Shown here: positions 32,719-41,755 of the stretch, piece by piece
Layout of the letters: each line of letters begins with the position of its first letter
How positions within the stretch are numbered: the stretch's first letter is position 1
NCBI RefSeq assembly: GCF_001424225.1
Contig: NZ_LMOR01000004.1
Span: forward strand, 248,001-312,000
Reading direction: 5' to 3'
Origin: Microbacterium sp. Leaf151
GTDB lineage: Bacteria > Actinomycetota > Actinomycetes > Actinomycetales > Microbacteriaceae
DNA: 64,000 bases
Notes under the pieces: model-generated
Database searches by the model: none
Seen by the model: the letters and a program-made list of their open reading frames with translations, nothing else
Told to the model about the DNA's origin: nothing
Position numbers and translations under genes: made by a program

Positions 32719-33528
32719 GTGCCCTCCTCCGCCCGCTCCGTCGCGCGTGACGCCGAGGCCAACACCGCCTTCCGCGTCGCCGCCCGCGCGGGCTACGTCG
32801 CCAACGGCATCCTGCATCTGCTCATCGGCGGGCTCGTGCTCGCCGTGGGTTTCGGCGCGGCGGAAGACACGGATCAGACGGGCGCCTTCCGCGCCGTGGC
32901 GGCCCTGCCGCTCGGGGCGGTGGCGCTCGGGGCGCTGGCCCTGGGCCTCGTGGCCCTGGGATGTTGGCACCTGCTGCAGGCCGTCGCCCCACGCGGCCTC
33001 TCCGGGTGGAAGCGCCTCGCATGGGTCGCCGCCGAGGCGCCGCAGGGCGTCGTCTTCATCGTGATCGGTGTGATCTCGGCGTCCGTCGCCCTCGGCGCCC
33101 GCCCCCACGCGGAGCAGGCGGCGGAGGACGCCAGCGAGGTCGCGCTCACCCTCCCGATCGGCGGGTTCATCCTGGGGACGGTGGGACTGGCTGTGGCGGG
33201 CGTGGGCATCGGGTTCGGGTGGATGGGCCTTCGGCGCTCGTTCCACAGCAAAGTGCGGCTGCCCGACGGCGTGGGAGGTCACGTGCTCAGCGCACTGGGG
33301 GTGGTGGGCTTCCTCGCGAAGGGCGTGGCGCTCGTCGTCGTGGGCGTCCTGCTGGTCATCGCCGCCGTACGAATCGAACCCGACACCGCCGGCGGCCTCG
33401 ACGGAGCCGTATCCGCGCTGATCGCGCTGCCCGCGGGTCCGTTCCTCGCTCTGCTCGTGGGGCTCGGATTCCTCGGGTACGGCGTGTTCACTGTCTTCCG
33501 TGCGCGCTATGCACGGTTGGACGCGTAG
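32719..33528 (+). CDS. DUF1206 membrane protein
   Basis: A 269-residue protein with about six membrane helices arranged as three repeated two-helix units, each starting with an arginine-containing turn and GYVANGILHLLIG, APQGVVFIVIGVIS or GFLAKGVALVVVGVL. This triple layout is the DUF1206 pattern. No function is known. The start is GTG at 32719; the frame continues upstream but without a good start. It diverges from glgP and is followed by a convergent aldo/keto reductase. Confidence 0.88.
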   Translation: MPSSARSVARDAEANTAFRVAARAGYVANGILHLLIGGLVLAVGFGAAEDTDQTGAFRAVAALPLGAVALGALALGLVALGCWHLLQAVAPRGLSGWKRLAWVAAEAPQGVVFIVIGVISASVALGARPHAEQAAEDASEVALTLPIGGFILGTVGLAVAGVGIGFGWMGLRRSFHSKVRLPDGVGGHVLSALGVVGFLAKGVALVVVGVLLVIAAVRIEPDTAGGLDGAVSALIALPAGPFLALLVGLGFLGYGVFTVFRARYARLDA

Positions 33529-33615
33529 CGCTCGAGCAACCCGTCGGAGTCTCGTTCGCGGATGACGGTCGGTACCCGTGGGCACGGACGTTCGGCCGCG
33601 TCGTGCGCGGCGGAC

Positions 33616-34437
33616 TCAGTCGAGAGCGGGGTCTCGTCCGGTGCGCTCGCCCGTGTCGAGCCCGGCGATCGCGGCGTGATCGTCGGCGGCGAGGGCGAAG
33701 TCGAACACGTCGCCGTTCTCGCGGATGCGCTCGAGCGACACCGACTTGGGGAACACCACCAACCCCCGGTCGAGGTGCCAGCGCACCACGACCTGCGCCG
33801 GGGTCTTGCCGTAGCGCTCGGCGATCCGCGCGAGCACGGGCTCGTCGAGCAGTCCGCCGCGCGCCAGCGGTGCCCACGACTCGGTGACGATGCCGTTCGC
33901 GGTGTCCCAGTCGACGAGCGCGTCCTGCGGGAAGCGCGGGTGCAGCTCCACCTGGTTGACCGCCGGCAGCACACCGGTCTCGGTGCGGAGGCGCTCGAGG
34001 TGCGCGATCGAGAAGTTGCTGACGCCGATCGAGGTCGCCCGCCCTTCCTGCTGCAACCGCAGCAGAGCGCGCCACGTGTCGACGTACCGGTCGGCACTGG
34101 GGATGGGCCAGTGGATGAGGTACAGGTCGACCCGGTCGAGGCCCAGGCGCGCGCTGCTCGCGTCGAACGCGCGCAGCGTCTCGTCGAAGCCCTGGTCGTC
34201 GTTCCACACCTTGGTGGTGACGAACACGTCGTCGCGGTCGAGGCCCGAAGCGCGCAGCCCCTCCCCGACCTCGGTCTCGTTGCCGTAGAGGGCGGCGGTG
34301 TCGACGTGCCGATAGCCTGCGGCGAGCGCCCCCTCGACCAGGTCGGCGGTGACGTCGGCGGGCACCTTGTAGGTGCCGATACCGAGCTGCGGGATCGTGG
34401 AGCCGTCGGACAGCGACAGGCGGGGGGCGGCGATCAT
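33616..34437 (-). CDS. Aldo/keto reductase
   Basis: A 273-residue NADPH-dependent oxidoreductase of the AKR5 type. The catalytic tetrad is Asp46, Tyr51, Lys76 and His109 (VDTAALYGNE, TTKVW, LIHWP). IGVSNFSIAHLERL and PKSVSLERIREN are cofactor and phosphate-binding blocks. The family reduces aldehydes and ketones such as 2,5-diketogluconate or methylglyoxal. An in-frame GTG three codons upstream is another possible start. It follows the proS terminator. Confidence 0.9.
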   Translation of the reverse strand: MIAAPRLSLSDGSTIPQLGIGTYKVPADVTADLVEGALAAGYRHVDTAALYGNETEVGEGLRASGLDRDDVFVTTKVWNDDQGFDETLRAFDASSARLGLDRVDLYLIHWPIPSADRYVDTWRALLRLQQEGRATSIGVSNFSIAHLERLRTETGVLPAVNQVELHPRFPQDALVDWDTANGIVTESWAPLARGGLLDEPVLARIAERYGKTPAQVVVRWHLDRGLVVFPKSVSLERIRENGDVFDFALAADDHAAIAGLDTGERTGRDPALD

Positions 34438-34472
34438 GGCATCCACGCTACCGGCGCTCACGCCGGGGAAAG

Positions 34473-34516
34473 GCGGAACGGCATCCCCCTGTCGTCCGCT
34501 GGGGATGCCGTTCCGC
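34473..34516 (-). terminator. Terminator of proS
   Basis: A perfect 16-bp stem (34473-34488 with 34501-34516) and a 12-base loop, eight bases after the proS stop codon. Both arms include GGATGCC. Confidence 0.85.
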
Positions 34517-34523
34517 AAGAGCC

Positions 34524-36320
34524 TCAGCGCGTGAGCGCAGCCACCGCGTCGGCGACCGGGACGGTCTCGCGCTCGCCCGTGCGGCGGTCCCAGAGCTCGA
34601 CCTGGCCCTCGGCGGCGCCGCGACCGACGATGAGGATGCGCGGGATGCCGACGAGCTCGGCGTCGCCGAACTTGACACCCGGCGAGACCTTGGGGCGGTC
34701 GTCGTAGAGCACGTCGAGGCCGGCGGCCTCGAGCTGATCCGAGACGGATGCCGCGAGCTCGAACGCGACCGCGTCACGACCGGTGGCCACGACGTGCACG
34801 TCGAACGGGGCGACCGACTCGGGCCAGATGAGGCCCTTGGCGTCGTTGTTGCGCTCGGCGATGATCGCGAGGATGCGGGTGACGCCGATGCCGTACGAGC
34901 CCATCGTGACGGTGGCGAGCTTGCCGTTCTCGTCGAGCACCTTCAACCCGAGCGCTTCGGCGTACTTGCGGCCGAGCTGGAACACGTGACCGATCTCCAT
35001 GCCACGCGCCAATTCCACCGGGCCGGAGCCGTCGGGAGCCGGATCGCCGGGTCGGACGGTGGCGACCTCGACGAAGCCGTCGCCGACGAAGTCCCGGCCG
35101 GCGACGAGGGAGTGCACGTGCTTCTGGTCGATGTTCGCGCCGGTGATCCACGCGGTGCCGTCGACGACGCGGGGGTCGAGCACGTAGCGGATCTTCGTGG
35201 CCGACTCCTCGCCCAGCACGGCGCCCGTCGGCGACCAGGGGCCGATGTAGCCCTTGACCAGCAGGGGGTGCTTCGCGAAGTCGGCCTCGGTGGCGGCTTC
35301 GACCTCGGCGGGTGCGAAGGCGACCTCGACGCGCTTGTCGTCGACGTCGCGGTCGCCGGGAAGACCCACGACGACGAGCTCGCGCGTGCCGTCGAGGTGG
35401 GTGAGGGCCATCACGACGTTCTTCAGCGTGTGGGCGGCGGTCCACTCGGTGACCCCGTCGGTCGCCGGGCCGGCGATACCGGCGGCGGGCGCGTCGAGGT
35501 GGGCGTTCGAGTGATCGACGAGGGTCGCGATCGTCGGGGTGTTCGGCGAGTCGAAGATCTCGGCATCCGGCTGTCCATCGATGGGCAGCGCCTCGGGGGC
35601 GACGGTCGTGAACGCCTCGACGTTGGCCGCGTAGCCGCCGGCGGAGCGCACGAAGGTGTCTTCGCCGATGGGGGTCGGGTGCAGGAACTCCTCCGACTTC
35701 GAGCCGCCCATCGCGCCCGCGTCGGCGGCGACGATGACGTATTCGAGACCGAGGCGGGTGAAGATGCGCTCGTAGGCGTCGCGCTGCGCCTGGTACGAGG
35801 CGTCGAGCCCGGCATCCGTCGCGTCGAACGAATAGGCGTCTTTCATCGTGAACTCGCGGCCGCGCAGGAGTCCGGCGCGGGGTCGCGCCTCATCGCGGTA
35901 CTTGTCCTGGATCTGGTAGAGCGTCAGCGGCAGGTCTTTGTACGACGAGTAGAGGTCCTTCACCAGCAGGGTGAACATCTCTTCGTGCGTCGGCGCGAGC
36001 AGGTAGTCGGCGCCCTTTCGGTCCTGCAGGCGGAACAGCGCATCGCCGTACTCCTCCCAGCGGCCCGTGACCTCGTACGGTTCACGGGGAAGGAGCGCCG
36101 GGAAATGCACCTCGAAGGCCCCGGCATTCGCCATCTCTTCGCGCACGACCGTCTCGATCTTGGCCTTGACCTTCAGGCCCAGCGGCAGCCATGCGAAGAT
36201 GCCCGGGGCGTTTCGGCGGATGTAGCCGGCGCGCACGAGCAGACGGTGACTCGTGACCTCGGCATCCGAGGGATCTTCGCGGAGCGTGCGGAGGAAGTAG
36301 TTCGACAGACGGGTGACCAC
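34524..36320 (-). CDS. proS: Prolyl-tRNA synthetase, bacterial type
   Basis: A 598-residue class II synthetase. Motif 1 is around residues 40-85, motif 2 is [24 protein letters not shown], and motif 3 is [14 protein letters not shown]. Between motifs 2 and 3 lies the bacterial editing insertion (about 225-400), which clears mischarged Ala-tRNA(Pro). The anticodon-binding domain is at the C-terminus. The start is GTG (36320). It is the last member of the old dxr-rip1-ispG-proS series. Confidence 0.96.
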   Translation of the reverse strand: MVTRLSNYFLRTLREDPSDAEVTSHRLLVRAGYIRRNAPGIFAWLPLGLKVKAKIETVVREEMANAGAFEVHFPALLPREPYEVTGRWEEYGDALFRLQDRKGADYLLAPTHEEMFTLLVKDLYSSYKDLPLTLYQIQDKYRDEARPRAGLLRGREFTMKDAYSFDATDAGLDASYQAQRDAYERIFTRLGLEYVIVAADAGAMGGSKSEEFLHPTPIGEDTFVRSAGGYAANVEAFTTVAPEALPIDGQPDAEIFDSPNTPTIATLVDHSNAHLDAPAAGIAGPATDGVTEWTAAHTLKNVVMALTHLDGTRELVVVGLPGDRDVDDKRVEVAFAPAEVEAATEADFAKHPLLVKGYIGPWSPTGAVLGEESATKIRYVLDPRVVDGTAWITGANIDQKHVHSLVAGRDFVGDGFVEVATVRPGDPAPDGSGPVELARGMEIGHVFQLGRKYAEALGLKVLDENGKLATVTMGSYGIGVTRILAIIAERNNDAKGLIWPESVAPFDVHVVATGRDAVAFELAASVSDQLEAAGLDVLYDDRPKVSPGVKFGDAELVGIPRILIVGRGAAEGQVELWDRRTGERETVPVADAVAALTR

Positions 36321-36416
36321 GAGAGTCGAGTCTAAGGCGCACGGGAGGAGGCGCCGGGTGCGGGATGCCGCGGGCGGGCCCGCCTACGCGATAGCCGGCG
36401 TACCTCCCCGCGACAC

Positions 36417-37619
36417 TCAGCCGTAAACCTGTGCGAAGACGGTCTCCGCGATCTGGGCCGCGAGAACCCCCGTCCCGGATTCGTCCGAGCTGAAGGGGAG
36501 CCCGATGCGGACCCAATTTCCGTCGACGAGGACGTCGACGCTGCACGACGCTCCGTACTCAACCTGCTGGCAGCTCAGTCGCGCAGCGTCCGTCTGCTGC
36601 CCACCCGTCACCGCGAGCGGTTGGCCAGGGGCACCCCCGTCGAACGCCCACTCGCCGCCGGGCAGCCAGATGATCGACATGAGCAGGGGGTCCTCGTATT
36701 GGTTGACCCCGCTCTGGTGGGCCGTGCAGAACGGCGCATCCCAGTAACCGGACATCATCCAAGACTGGAGGCTCCACCCTCCCCGTCCGACGGGCTCGAT
36801 GATCATCCCGTCCTGGCCCAACAGCAAGCTGAGCCGCTCCGCCGGCAGGAAGGTCGCGCAGTCGCCCGTCAGCGGAGTCGTCCCCGCGGGTGGCGCCCAC
36901 ACAGACGGCGAGGGCGGCGAGGCCAGGACGAGATCCCGCATCGAGTCATAGGCCGCGTCGAGAGCGGGCACCGCGTCTTCCCGTTCCGCACCGGCGTACG
37001 CGCCCTCAACGAGGATGTAGCTGCCCGCCACGAGCTCGCAGGGCGGGTTCTCGGGGTCGCACTCGCCCCCGCTCAACGAGTCGCGGTCCTCGATCGCGCC
37101 CTCCGCGTCGGGAACCACCGCGACCGTCAGCCATGTTGCTTCCGGATCGCCGAACTCGCAATACACGGCGCCGGCCTGCGCGAACGAGTACTGCATCGGT
37201 CCCCTCGTCCAAGAGTTGCCCCGGGGACTTGGCCGGGTGTCGACCGTCTCGACGACCTCCCCACCGAAGTAGCCGCGCACCGTTTGTGCAACGTCGTCGC
37301 ACGCGAATGCGAACCGCGGCGCAGGTTGCGTCACCCGGCTCACCGAGGTCGGGGTCGCGGTCGGTGTAGGGCTCGGGGCGGAAGTCGGCGCGGGGGGCGA
37401 CGTGGCAGTTTCCGTCGGAGTGGGCGTCGCCGCGATCTCCGGGGCGCTGAGCGTCGACGTCGCGGCCACTCCCCCGGCGATGGCGACCACGAGCACCGCG
37501 GCGATGGATCCCGCGATCACCGCGTTCCGGTGCGCGCCGACCGGCTTGATCCCGCGCGCACCACCCAAGATCTGAGCGCGCAGAGCCGAACGCTCGGAGG
37601 GCGTCAGTTCGTCGTTCAT
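36417..37619 (-). CDS. Single-pass membrane protein paired with an ECF sigma factor (possible anti-sigma factor)
   Basis: A 400-residue protein. A cytosolic head of about 32 residues (MNDELTPSERSALRAQILGG) is followed by one membrane helix (33-55), a Pro/Thr/Ser linker (about 59-98), and an outer domain of some 300 residues with several Cys. Its start overlaps the stop of the sigma factor gene by four bases. The coupling suggests an anti-sigma role, but the zinc-binding HxxxCxxC motif of ZAS anti-sigma factors is absent. I recognise no domain in the outer part. Confidence 0.75.
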   Translation of the reverse strand: MNDELTPSERSALRAQILGGARGIKPVGAHRNAVIAGSIAAVLVVAIAGGVAATSTLSAPEIAATPTPTETATSPPAPTSAPSPTPTATPTSVSRVTQPAPRFAFACDDVAQTVRGYFGGEVVETVDTRPSPRGNSWTRGPMQYSFAQAGAVYCEFGDPEATWLTVAVVPDAEGAIEDRDSLSGGECDPENPPCELVAGSYILVEGAYAGAEREDAVPALDAAYDSMRDLVLASPPSPSVWAPPAGTTPLTGDCATFLPAERLSLLLGQDGMIIEPVGRGGWSLQSWMMSGYWDAPFCTAHQSGVNQYEDPLLMSIIWLPGGEWAFDGGAPGQPLAVTGGQQTDAARLSCQQVEYGASCSVDVLVDGNWVRIGLPFSSDESGTGVLAAQIAETVFAQVYG

Positions 37620-38173
37620 GCCCGAACCCCTTCCAGCGCGAGCTCATCGCGCAGTTTCGCTTTCGCGCGGGCCAACCGCGACTTCACGGTCCCGGCAGGA
37701 ATTCCCAGGGCCTCCGCCACCTCGCGCTCGGCGTACCCCTCCAGCACCGACAGCACCACGACCGCCTGCTCCCGTTCGGGCAGACGCTTCAACGCCGACA
37801 GCACGCCACTGTCGTCGTGCCCCGCGGACGGCACCGCCTCCGCCACCGGCGCCCGGTCGAGCAGCGCCCGATACCGCCGACTCGAACGCTCCAGGTTCCG
37901 AGCGCAATGCGCCACCGTCGTCAGCAGCCACGGCAACGGCGACCCATCCACCAGACGCACCGTGACGCGCTTGCGCCACAGCTCGAAGAACGCCACCGTC
38001 ACGGCATCCTTCGCATCCTCCCGGTGCGTCAGCAACCGCGACGCATGCCGGAACAGACGCGCCTCGTGCCGATCGAACAGCGCGGCGAGCGCGACCTCGT
38101 CGCCTTGGCGCACCCGGGTCCAGAGCCCGGCGTCGTCATCATCCACACTCAGAAGTGTCCGCCAGACGGGCAT
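37616..38173 (-). CDS. ECF-type RNA polymerase sigma factor
   Basis: A 185-residue sigma-70 family protein. Region 2 is ALFDRHEARLFRHASRLL with DAVTVAFFELWRKR, and region 4 is LPEREQAVVVLSVLEGY with a helix-turn-helix EVAEALGIPAGTVKSRLARAK. Region 3 is absent, as in ECF sigma factors. I chose ATG at 38173; a longer frame adds 26 residues with no good start site. The next gene overlaps by four bases and probably encodes its regulator. Stimulus unknown. Confidence 0.9.
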   Translation of the reverse strand: MPVWRTLLSVDDDDAGLWTRVRQGDEVALAALFDRHEARLFRHASRLLTHREDAKDAVTVAFFELWRKRVTVRLVDGSPLPWLLTTVAHCARNLERSSRRYRALLDRAPVAEAVPSAGHDDSGVLSALKRLPEREQAVVVLSVLEGYAEREVAEALGIPAGTVKSRLARAKAKLRDELALEGVRA

Positions 38174-38349
38174 CGGTTCCCCCACCCGATAACGAAACGA
38201 CAACAGCGCGGCGACCATGGCCGCAGCAACCCCCGGCACGCCCGGCGTCACCCCCGCGGAGGGCGGAGGACCCGCGGCGGCGCCCCCGTCTCACCACGCG
38301 CTCCGACGCCGACCGACCCGACTGCGGGACCGCGACATAGCCTGGAGCG

Positions 38350-38982
38350 ATGACCACGATCCTGCTCACCGGGTTCGAGCCGTTCGCGGGCGATGCCACG
38401 AATCCGTCCGGCGACGCGGTGAACACGGTCGCCGCGGGCTGGCGCGGGCCGGAGCGGTTGGTCGTCGACGTGCTGCCGGTCGCTTTCGACGCGGCGTCGA
38501 CGCGCCTGCGCGCGCTCATCGCCGTGCACCGCCCCGACATCGTCGTCGCGACGGGGCTCGCCGGCGGCCGGAGCCAGGTCACCCCCGAACGGGTGGCCGT
38601 CAACCTCGCCGATGCGCGGATCCCCGACAACGACGGCGCGCAGCCCGTCGACCTGGCGGTGGTGCCCGGCGGCCCTGCGGCCTACTTCGCGACGATCCCC
38701 GTCAAGGCCATCGCGGCGGCCGTGGCCGCCGCCGGCATCCCGTCCGCCGTCTCGCATTCCGCCGGCACGTTCGTCTGCAATCACGTGATGTTCACCGCAC
38801 TGGATGCCGCCGCGCCCGGTGTTCGGGCAGGGTTCGTGCATGTGCCGTACGCCCGTGAAGAGGCCCTCGAAGGCGCCCCCGCGCTTCCCCTCGCCGACAT
38901 CGCGCGGGCGCTTGAGATCGCGGTGCGCACCTGTGTCGAGGTTGCCGACGACCTCTCGATCCCCGCGGGCGCCCTGCACTGA
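38350..38982 (+). CDS. pcp: Pyroglutamyl-peptidase I
   Basis: A 210-residue cysteine peptidase (family C15) that removes N-terminal pyroglutamate from peptides. The triad is Glu80 (VTPERVAVN), Cys143 (GTFVCNHVMF) and His164 (GFVHVPY). The N-terminal GFEPFAGDATNPS is also conserved. Cytosolic and monocistronic; it diverges from the sigma factor gene. Confidence 0.95.
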   Translation: MTTILLTGFEPFAGDATNPSGDAVNTVAAGWRGPERLVVDVLPVAFDAASTRLRALIAVHRPDIVVATGLAGGRSQVTPERVAVNLADARIPDNDGAQPVDLAVVPGGPAAYFATIPVKAIAAAVAAAGIPSAVSHSAGTFVCNHVMFTALDAAAPGVRAGFVHVPYAREEALEGAPALPLADIARALEIAVRTCVEVADDLSIPAGALH

Positions 38983-39061
38983 GGCGAGCCGGGCTCAGTC
39001 CCCAGGCTCACCGTCGCCCCGCGTGCGAACGGCCGGACCGACCTGCGAGCCTCCTACCCAC

Positions 39062-39149
39062 CGCCCCGCACGGGAACGATCGGGCAGTCTCAGCGCGCAC
39101 GCTCCGCCGCCCTGCGCGAGAACGATGGGGCAGCCTCAGCCCGCGCGCT
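39062..39149. repeat. 42-bp duplication spanning the benE stop codon
   Basis: Bases 39062-39103 and 39108-39149 match at about 35 of 42 positions with a 46-base period. The second copy contains the last codons and stop of benE; the first lies just past it. Confidence 0.75.
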
Positions 39150-40320
39150 TTCCCACGTGCAGCACGGTACGCACCACGAGACCCGCCACGAGCGCCCAGA
39201 AGGCGGCGCTCACCCCGAACACCGCGATCCCGGATGCCGCGACGAGGAACGTCACCACCGCGGGCACCCGCTCGCCCGGGTCGTCGATGGCCTGCTGCAC
39301 CGCCGAACCGAACGCGCCGAACAGCGCGACGCCCGCGACGGCGGGGATGACGCCGGCGGGGGCCAGCAGCACGATCGCCGCGAACGCCGCCGACAGTGCG
39401 CCGAGCACCAGATAGGTGCCGCCCGCGGAGACGCCCGCGACCCACCGGCGCTTCGGGTCGGGATGGGAATCCGGTCCCGCGGCGATCGCCGCGCTGATCG
39501 CCCCGAGGTTCATCGCGTGCCCGCCGAAGCCTGCGGCGGCGGCCGATCCGAGTCCGGTCACGAGCATGGCCGGACGCCACGGGATCGTGTACCCGAGGCT
39601 GCGCATGACGGCGACGCCCGGCACGTTCTGCGACGCCATCGTCACCACGAACAGCGGCAGGGCGATACCCACGACCGAGCCCACGGTGAGGGTGGGCGGC
39701 GTGAGCTCCAGCCGGGGCAGCAGGGTCGCGGCATCCATTTCGACGCCGGTGCGGGCGAGTTCGACGGCGACGACGGCGATCGCCGCGACGAAGGCCAGCG
39801 GGACCGCCCAGCGCGGCAAGAGACGGGATGCCACGAGCCAGACGATCAGCACCGGCGCGACGCCCCACGGGTCGTCCACCACGCCGACGAACGGCGCCAC
39901 GCACAGCGGCAGCAGCACGCCGGCCAGCATCGCCTGCGCGATCGAGGGGGGAATGCGGGCGATCAGGGCCCCCAGCGGGGGGAACAGCGCGGTGCAGAGG
40001 ATCAGCGCCGCCGACACGAGGAATCCGCCCACGACCGCCGGCCAGCCCCCGTCGACCGAGCCCGTCGCCGCCAGCAGAGCGACGCCGGGCGTCGACCACG
40101 CGACGGTGATCGGGATGCGATAGCGCCCGGCGAGCAGGATGCAGCCGATCCCGACGACGAGCGTGATGGCCAGCAGGCCGCTCGCCGCCTGCTCAGGGGT
40201 GGCGCCCACGGCCCGAAGGCCCGTCAGCACGACCGCGAAGGTGCTGGTGAAGCCGACGAGGGCGGTGACGACCCCGGCGATGAGCGGGCGGGTGAGGGAG
40301 GCGGCGGGTGTCTCGGTCAT
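39136..40320 (-). CDS. benE: Benzoate/H+ symporter, BenE family
   Basis: A 394-residue permease with about 12 membrane helices. PITVAWSTPGVALLAATG, FVVTMASQNVPGVAVMRSLGY and AAAGFGGHAMNLGAISAAI are the BenE family blocks. BenE proteins import benzoate with protons in aromatic degraders. No benzoate catabolic genes are in the window, so the natural substrate may differ. The gene stands 75 bases after the ispG stop-side region and shares its orientation. Confidence 0.9.
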   Translation of the reverse strand: MTETPAASLTRPLIAGVVTALVGFTSTFAVVLTGLRAVGATPEQAASGLLAITLVVGIGCILLAGRYRIPITVAWSTPGVALLAATGSVDGGWPAVVGGFLVSAALILCTALFPPLGALIARIPPSIAQAMLAGVLLPLCVAPFVGVVDDPWGVAPVLIVWLVASRLLPRWAVPLAFVAAIAVVAVELARTGVEMDAATLLPRLELTPPTLTVGSVVGIALPLFVVTMASQNVPGVAVMRSLGYTIPWRPAMLVTGLGSAAAAGFGGHAMNLGAISAAIAAGPDSHPDPKRRWVAGVSAGGTYLVLGALSAAFAAIVLLAPAGVIPAVAGVALFGAFGSAVQQAIDDPGERVPAVVTFLVAASGIAVFGVSAAFWALVAGLVVRTVLHVGKRAG

Positions 40321-40395
40321 GAGGATCCCGACGCTAGCGGAACCCCGCTCCGCGCCGCCGACGCCGTTGCGCGCGGCGGCCGGGTGACAGCCGAC

Positions 40396-41547
40396 TCAGG
40401 CCGTGACGACCTGCGCGGTGCCGGGTGTGGCGTCGGGGCCCATCTCGTCGGCGAGACGGTTCGCCTCTTCGATGAGCGTCTGCACGATCTCGGCCTCGGG
40501 CACGGTCTTGACGACCTGTCCCTTGACGAAGATCTGACCCTTGCCGTTGCCGGATGCCACGCCCAGGTCGGCGTCGCGCGCTTCTCCGGGCCCGTTGACG
40601 ACGCAGCCCATCACGGCCACGCGCAGCGGCACGGTCAGGTCTTTCAGACCCTCGGTGACATCGTCGGCGAGCGTGTAGACGTCGACCTGCGCACGGCCGC
40701 ACGAGGGGCACGAGACGATCTCGAGCTTGCGCTCGCGGAGGTTCAGCGACTGCAGGATCTGGTGGCCGACCTTGACCTCTTCGGCGGGCGGGGCCGAGAG
40801 CGAGACGCGGATCGTGTCGCCGATGCCCTCCGACAGCAGGATGCCGAACGCCGTGGCGCTCTTGATCGTGCCCTGGAACGCCGGACCCGCCTCGGTCACA
40901 CCGAGGTGGAGCGGCCAGTCGCCGCGCTCGGACAGCATGCGATACGCCTTCACCATGACGATGGGGTCGTTGTGCTTCACCGAGATCTTGAAGTCGTGGA
41001 AGTCGTGCTCTTCGAACAGCGAGGCCTCCCACACGGCGCTCTCGACGAGCGCCTCGGGCGTGGCCTTGCCGTACTTCTCCAGCAGACGCCGGTCGAGGGA
41101 ACCGGCGTTCACGCCGATACGCAGCGACACGCCGGCGGCCTTGGCAGCGGCGGCGATCGCGCCGACCTGGTCGTCGAACTTGCGGATGTTGCCCGGGTTC
41201 ACGCGTACCGCGCCGCAGCCGGCGTCGATCGCCTGGAAGACGTACTTGGGCTGGAAGTGGATGTCGGCGATGACCGGGATCTGGCTCTTCTTCGCGATGA
41301 TGTGCAGCACATCCGCGTCGTCCTGCGACGGCACGGCCACGCGCACGATCTCGCAACCGGATGCCGTGAGCTCGGCGATCTGCTGCAGCGTGGCGTTGAT
41401 GTTGGTGGTCGGGGTCGTGCACATGGACTGCACGCTGACCGGCGCGTTACCGCCGACGAGCACCTTGCCGACCTTGATCTGACGAGTCTTCCGACGAGGC
41501 GCGAGGACCTCCGGCACGCGGGGCATCCCGATGTTCACTGCAGGCAC
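40396..41547 (-). CDS. ispG: (E)-4-hydroxy-3-methylbut-2-enyl-diphosphate synthase
   Basis: A 383-residue enzyme of the MEP pathway that converts MEcPP to HMBPP. The N-terminal TIM barrel ([36 protein letters not shown]) is followed by the iron-sulphur domain with CPSCGR and GCVVNGPGE, giving three Cys and one Glu cluster ligands. The start is GTG (41547). It diverges from the Trp-attenuated synthase; 65 bases separate the ispG start from the trp leader peptide. Confidence 0.95.
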   Translation of the reverse strand: MPAVNIGMPRVPEVLAPRRKTRQIKVGKVLVGGNAPVSVQSMCTTPTTNINATLQQIAELTASGCEIVRVAVPSQDDADVLHIIAKKSQIPVIADIHFQPKYVFQAIDAGCGAVRVNPGNIRKFDDQVGAIAAAAKAAGVSLRIGVNAGSLDRRLLEKYGKATPEALVESAVWEASLFEEHDFHDFKISVKHNDPIVMVKAYRMLSERGDWPLHLGVTEAGPAFQGTIKSATAFGILLSEGIGDTIRVSLSAPPAEEVKVGHQILQSLNLRERKLEIVSCPSCGRAQVDVYTLADDVTEGLKDLTVPLRVAVMGCVVNGPGEARDADLGVASGNGKGQIFVKGQVVKTVPEAEIVQTLIEEANRLADEMGPDATPGTAQVVTA

Positions 41548-41592
41548 GCCGATCAGCCTACGCCTCAGGCCCCGGACGGGGGCTGAAGACGC

Positions 41593-41604
41593 CCTGTGGT
41601 AGGT
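41593..41604 (+). promoter_or_regulatory. Possible -10 region for the trp leader transcript
   Basis: TAGGTT preceded by TGTGG lies just upstream of the leader peptide ATG and fits the TAnnnT pattern of an actinobacterial -10 box. No clear -35 was seen. A start point this close would give a very short leader. Confidence 0.35.
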
Positions 41605-41612
41605 TCGGCGCC

Positions 41613-41648
41613 ATGCGCGCGTACACACCCTGGTGGCCCACCGTCTAG
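41613..41648 (+). CDS. trpL: Trp leader peptide
   Basis: An 11-codon frame reads [11 protein letters not shown] and stops at TAG. Two adjacent Trp codons (41631-41636) are the classic sensor of charged tRNA-Trp. It is directly upstream of alternative hairpins and an anthranilate synthase gene. Confidence 0.9.
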   Translation: MRAYTPWWPTV

Positions 41649-41711
41649 GCGGTGCGCACGCATGCAACAGACCGCCCTCCCCCTGGGGAACCCGGGCGGT
41701 CTTCGCGTTTT
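41639..41711 (+). promoter_or_regulatory. Ribosome-mediated trp attenuator
   Basis: Four segments can be assigned. Segment 1 CACCG (41639-41643) pairs with segment 2 CGGTG (41650-41654). Segment 2 as GGCGGT (41648-41653, partly) can instead pair with ACCGCC (41671-41676) to form the antiterminator. Segments 3 and 4, GACCGCCC (41670-41677) and GGGCGGTC (41694-41701), form the terminator, followed by TTCGCGTTTTC. A ribosome stalled at the Trp codons would cover segment 1 and allow readthrough. Confidence 0.85.
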
Positions 41712-41755
41712 CGGCGGCCGCTTTGGACCCTCCCTCACAGACGGAAAGATTCTCG

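Noticed and set aside
36417..37619. Lipoprotein reading of the sigma partner
   Set aside because: There is no Cys after the hydrophobic segment, and 32 residues with charges precede it; a single-pass membrane protein fits better.
38983..39010. CTGAG/CTCAG hairpin after pcp as terminator
   Set aside because: The stem is only five or six pairs with no T-run.
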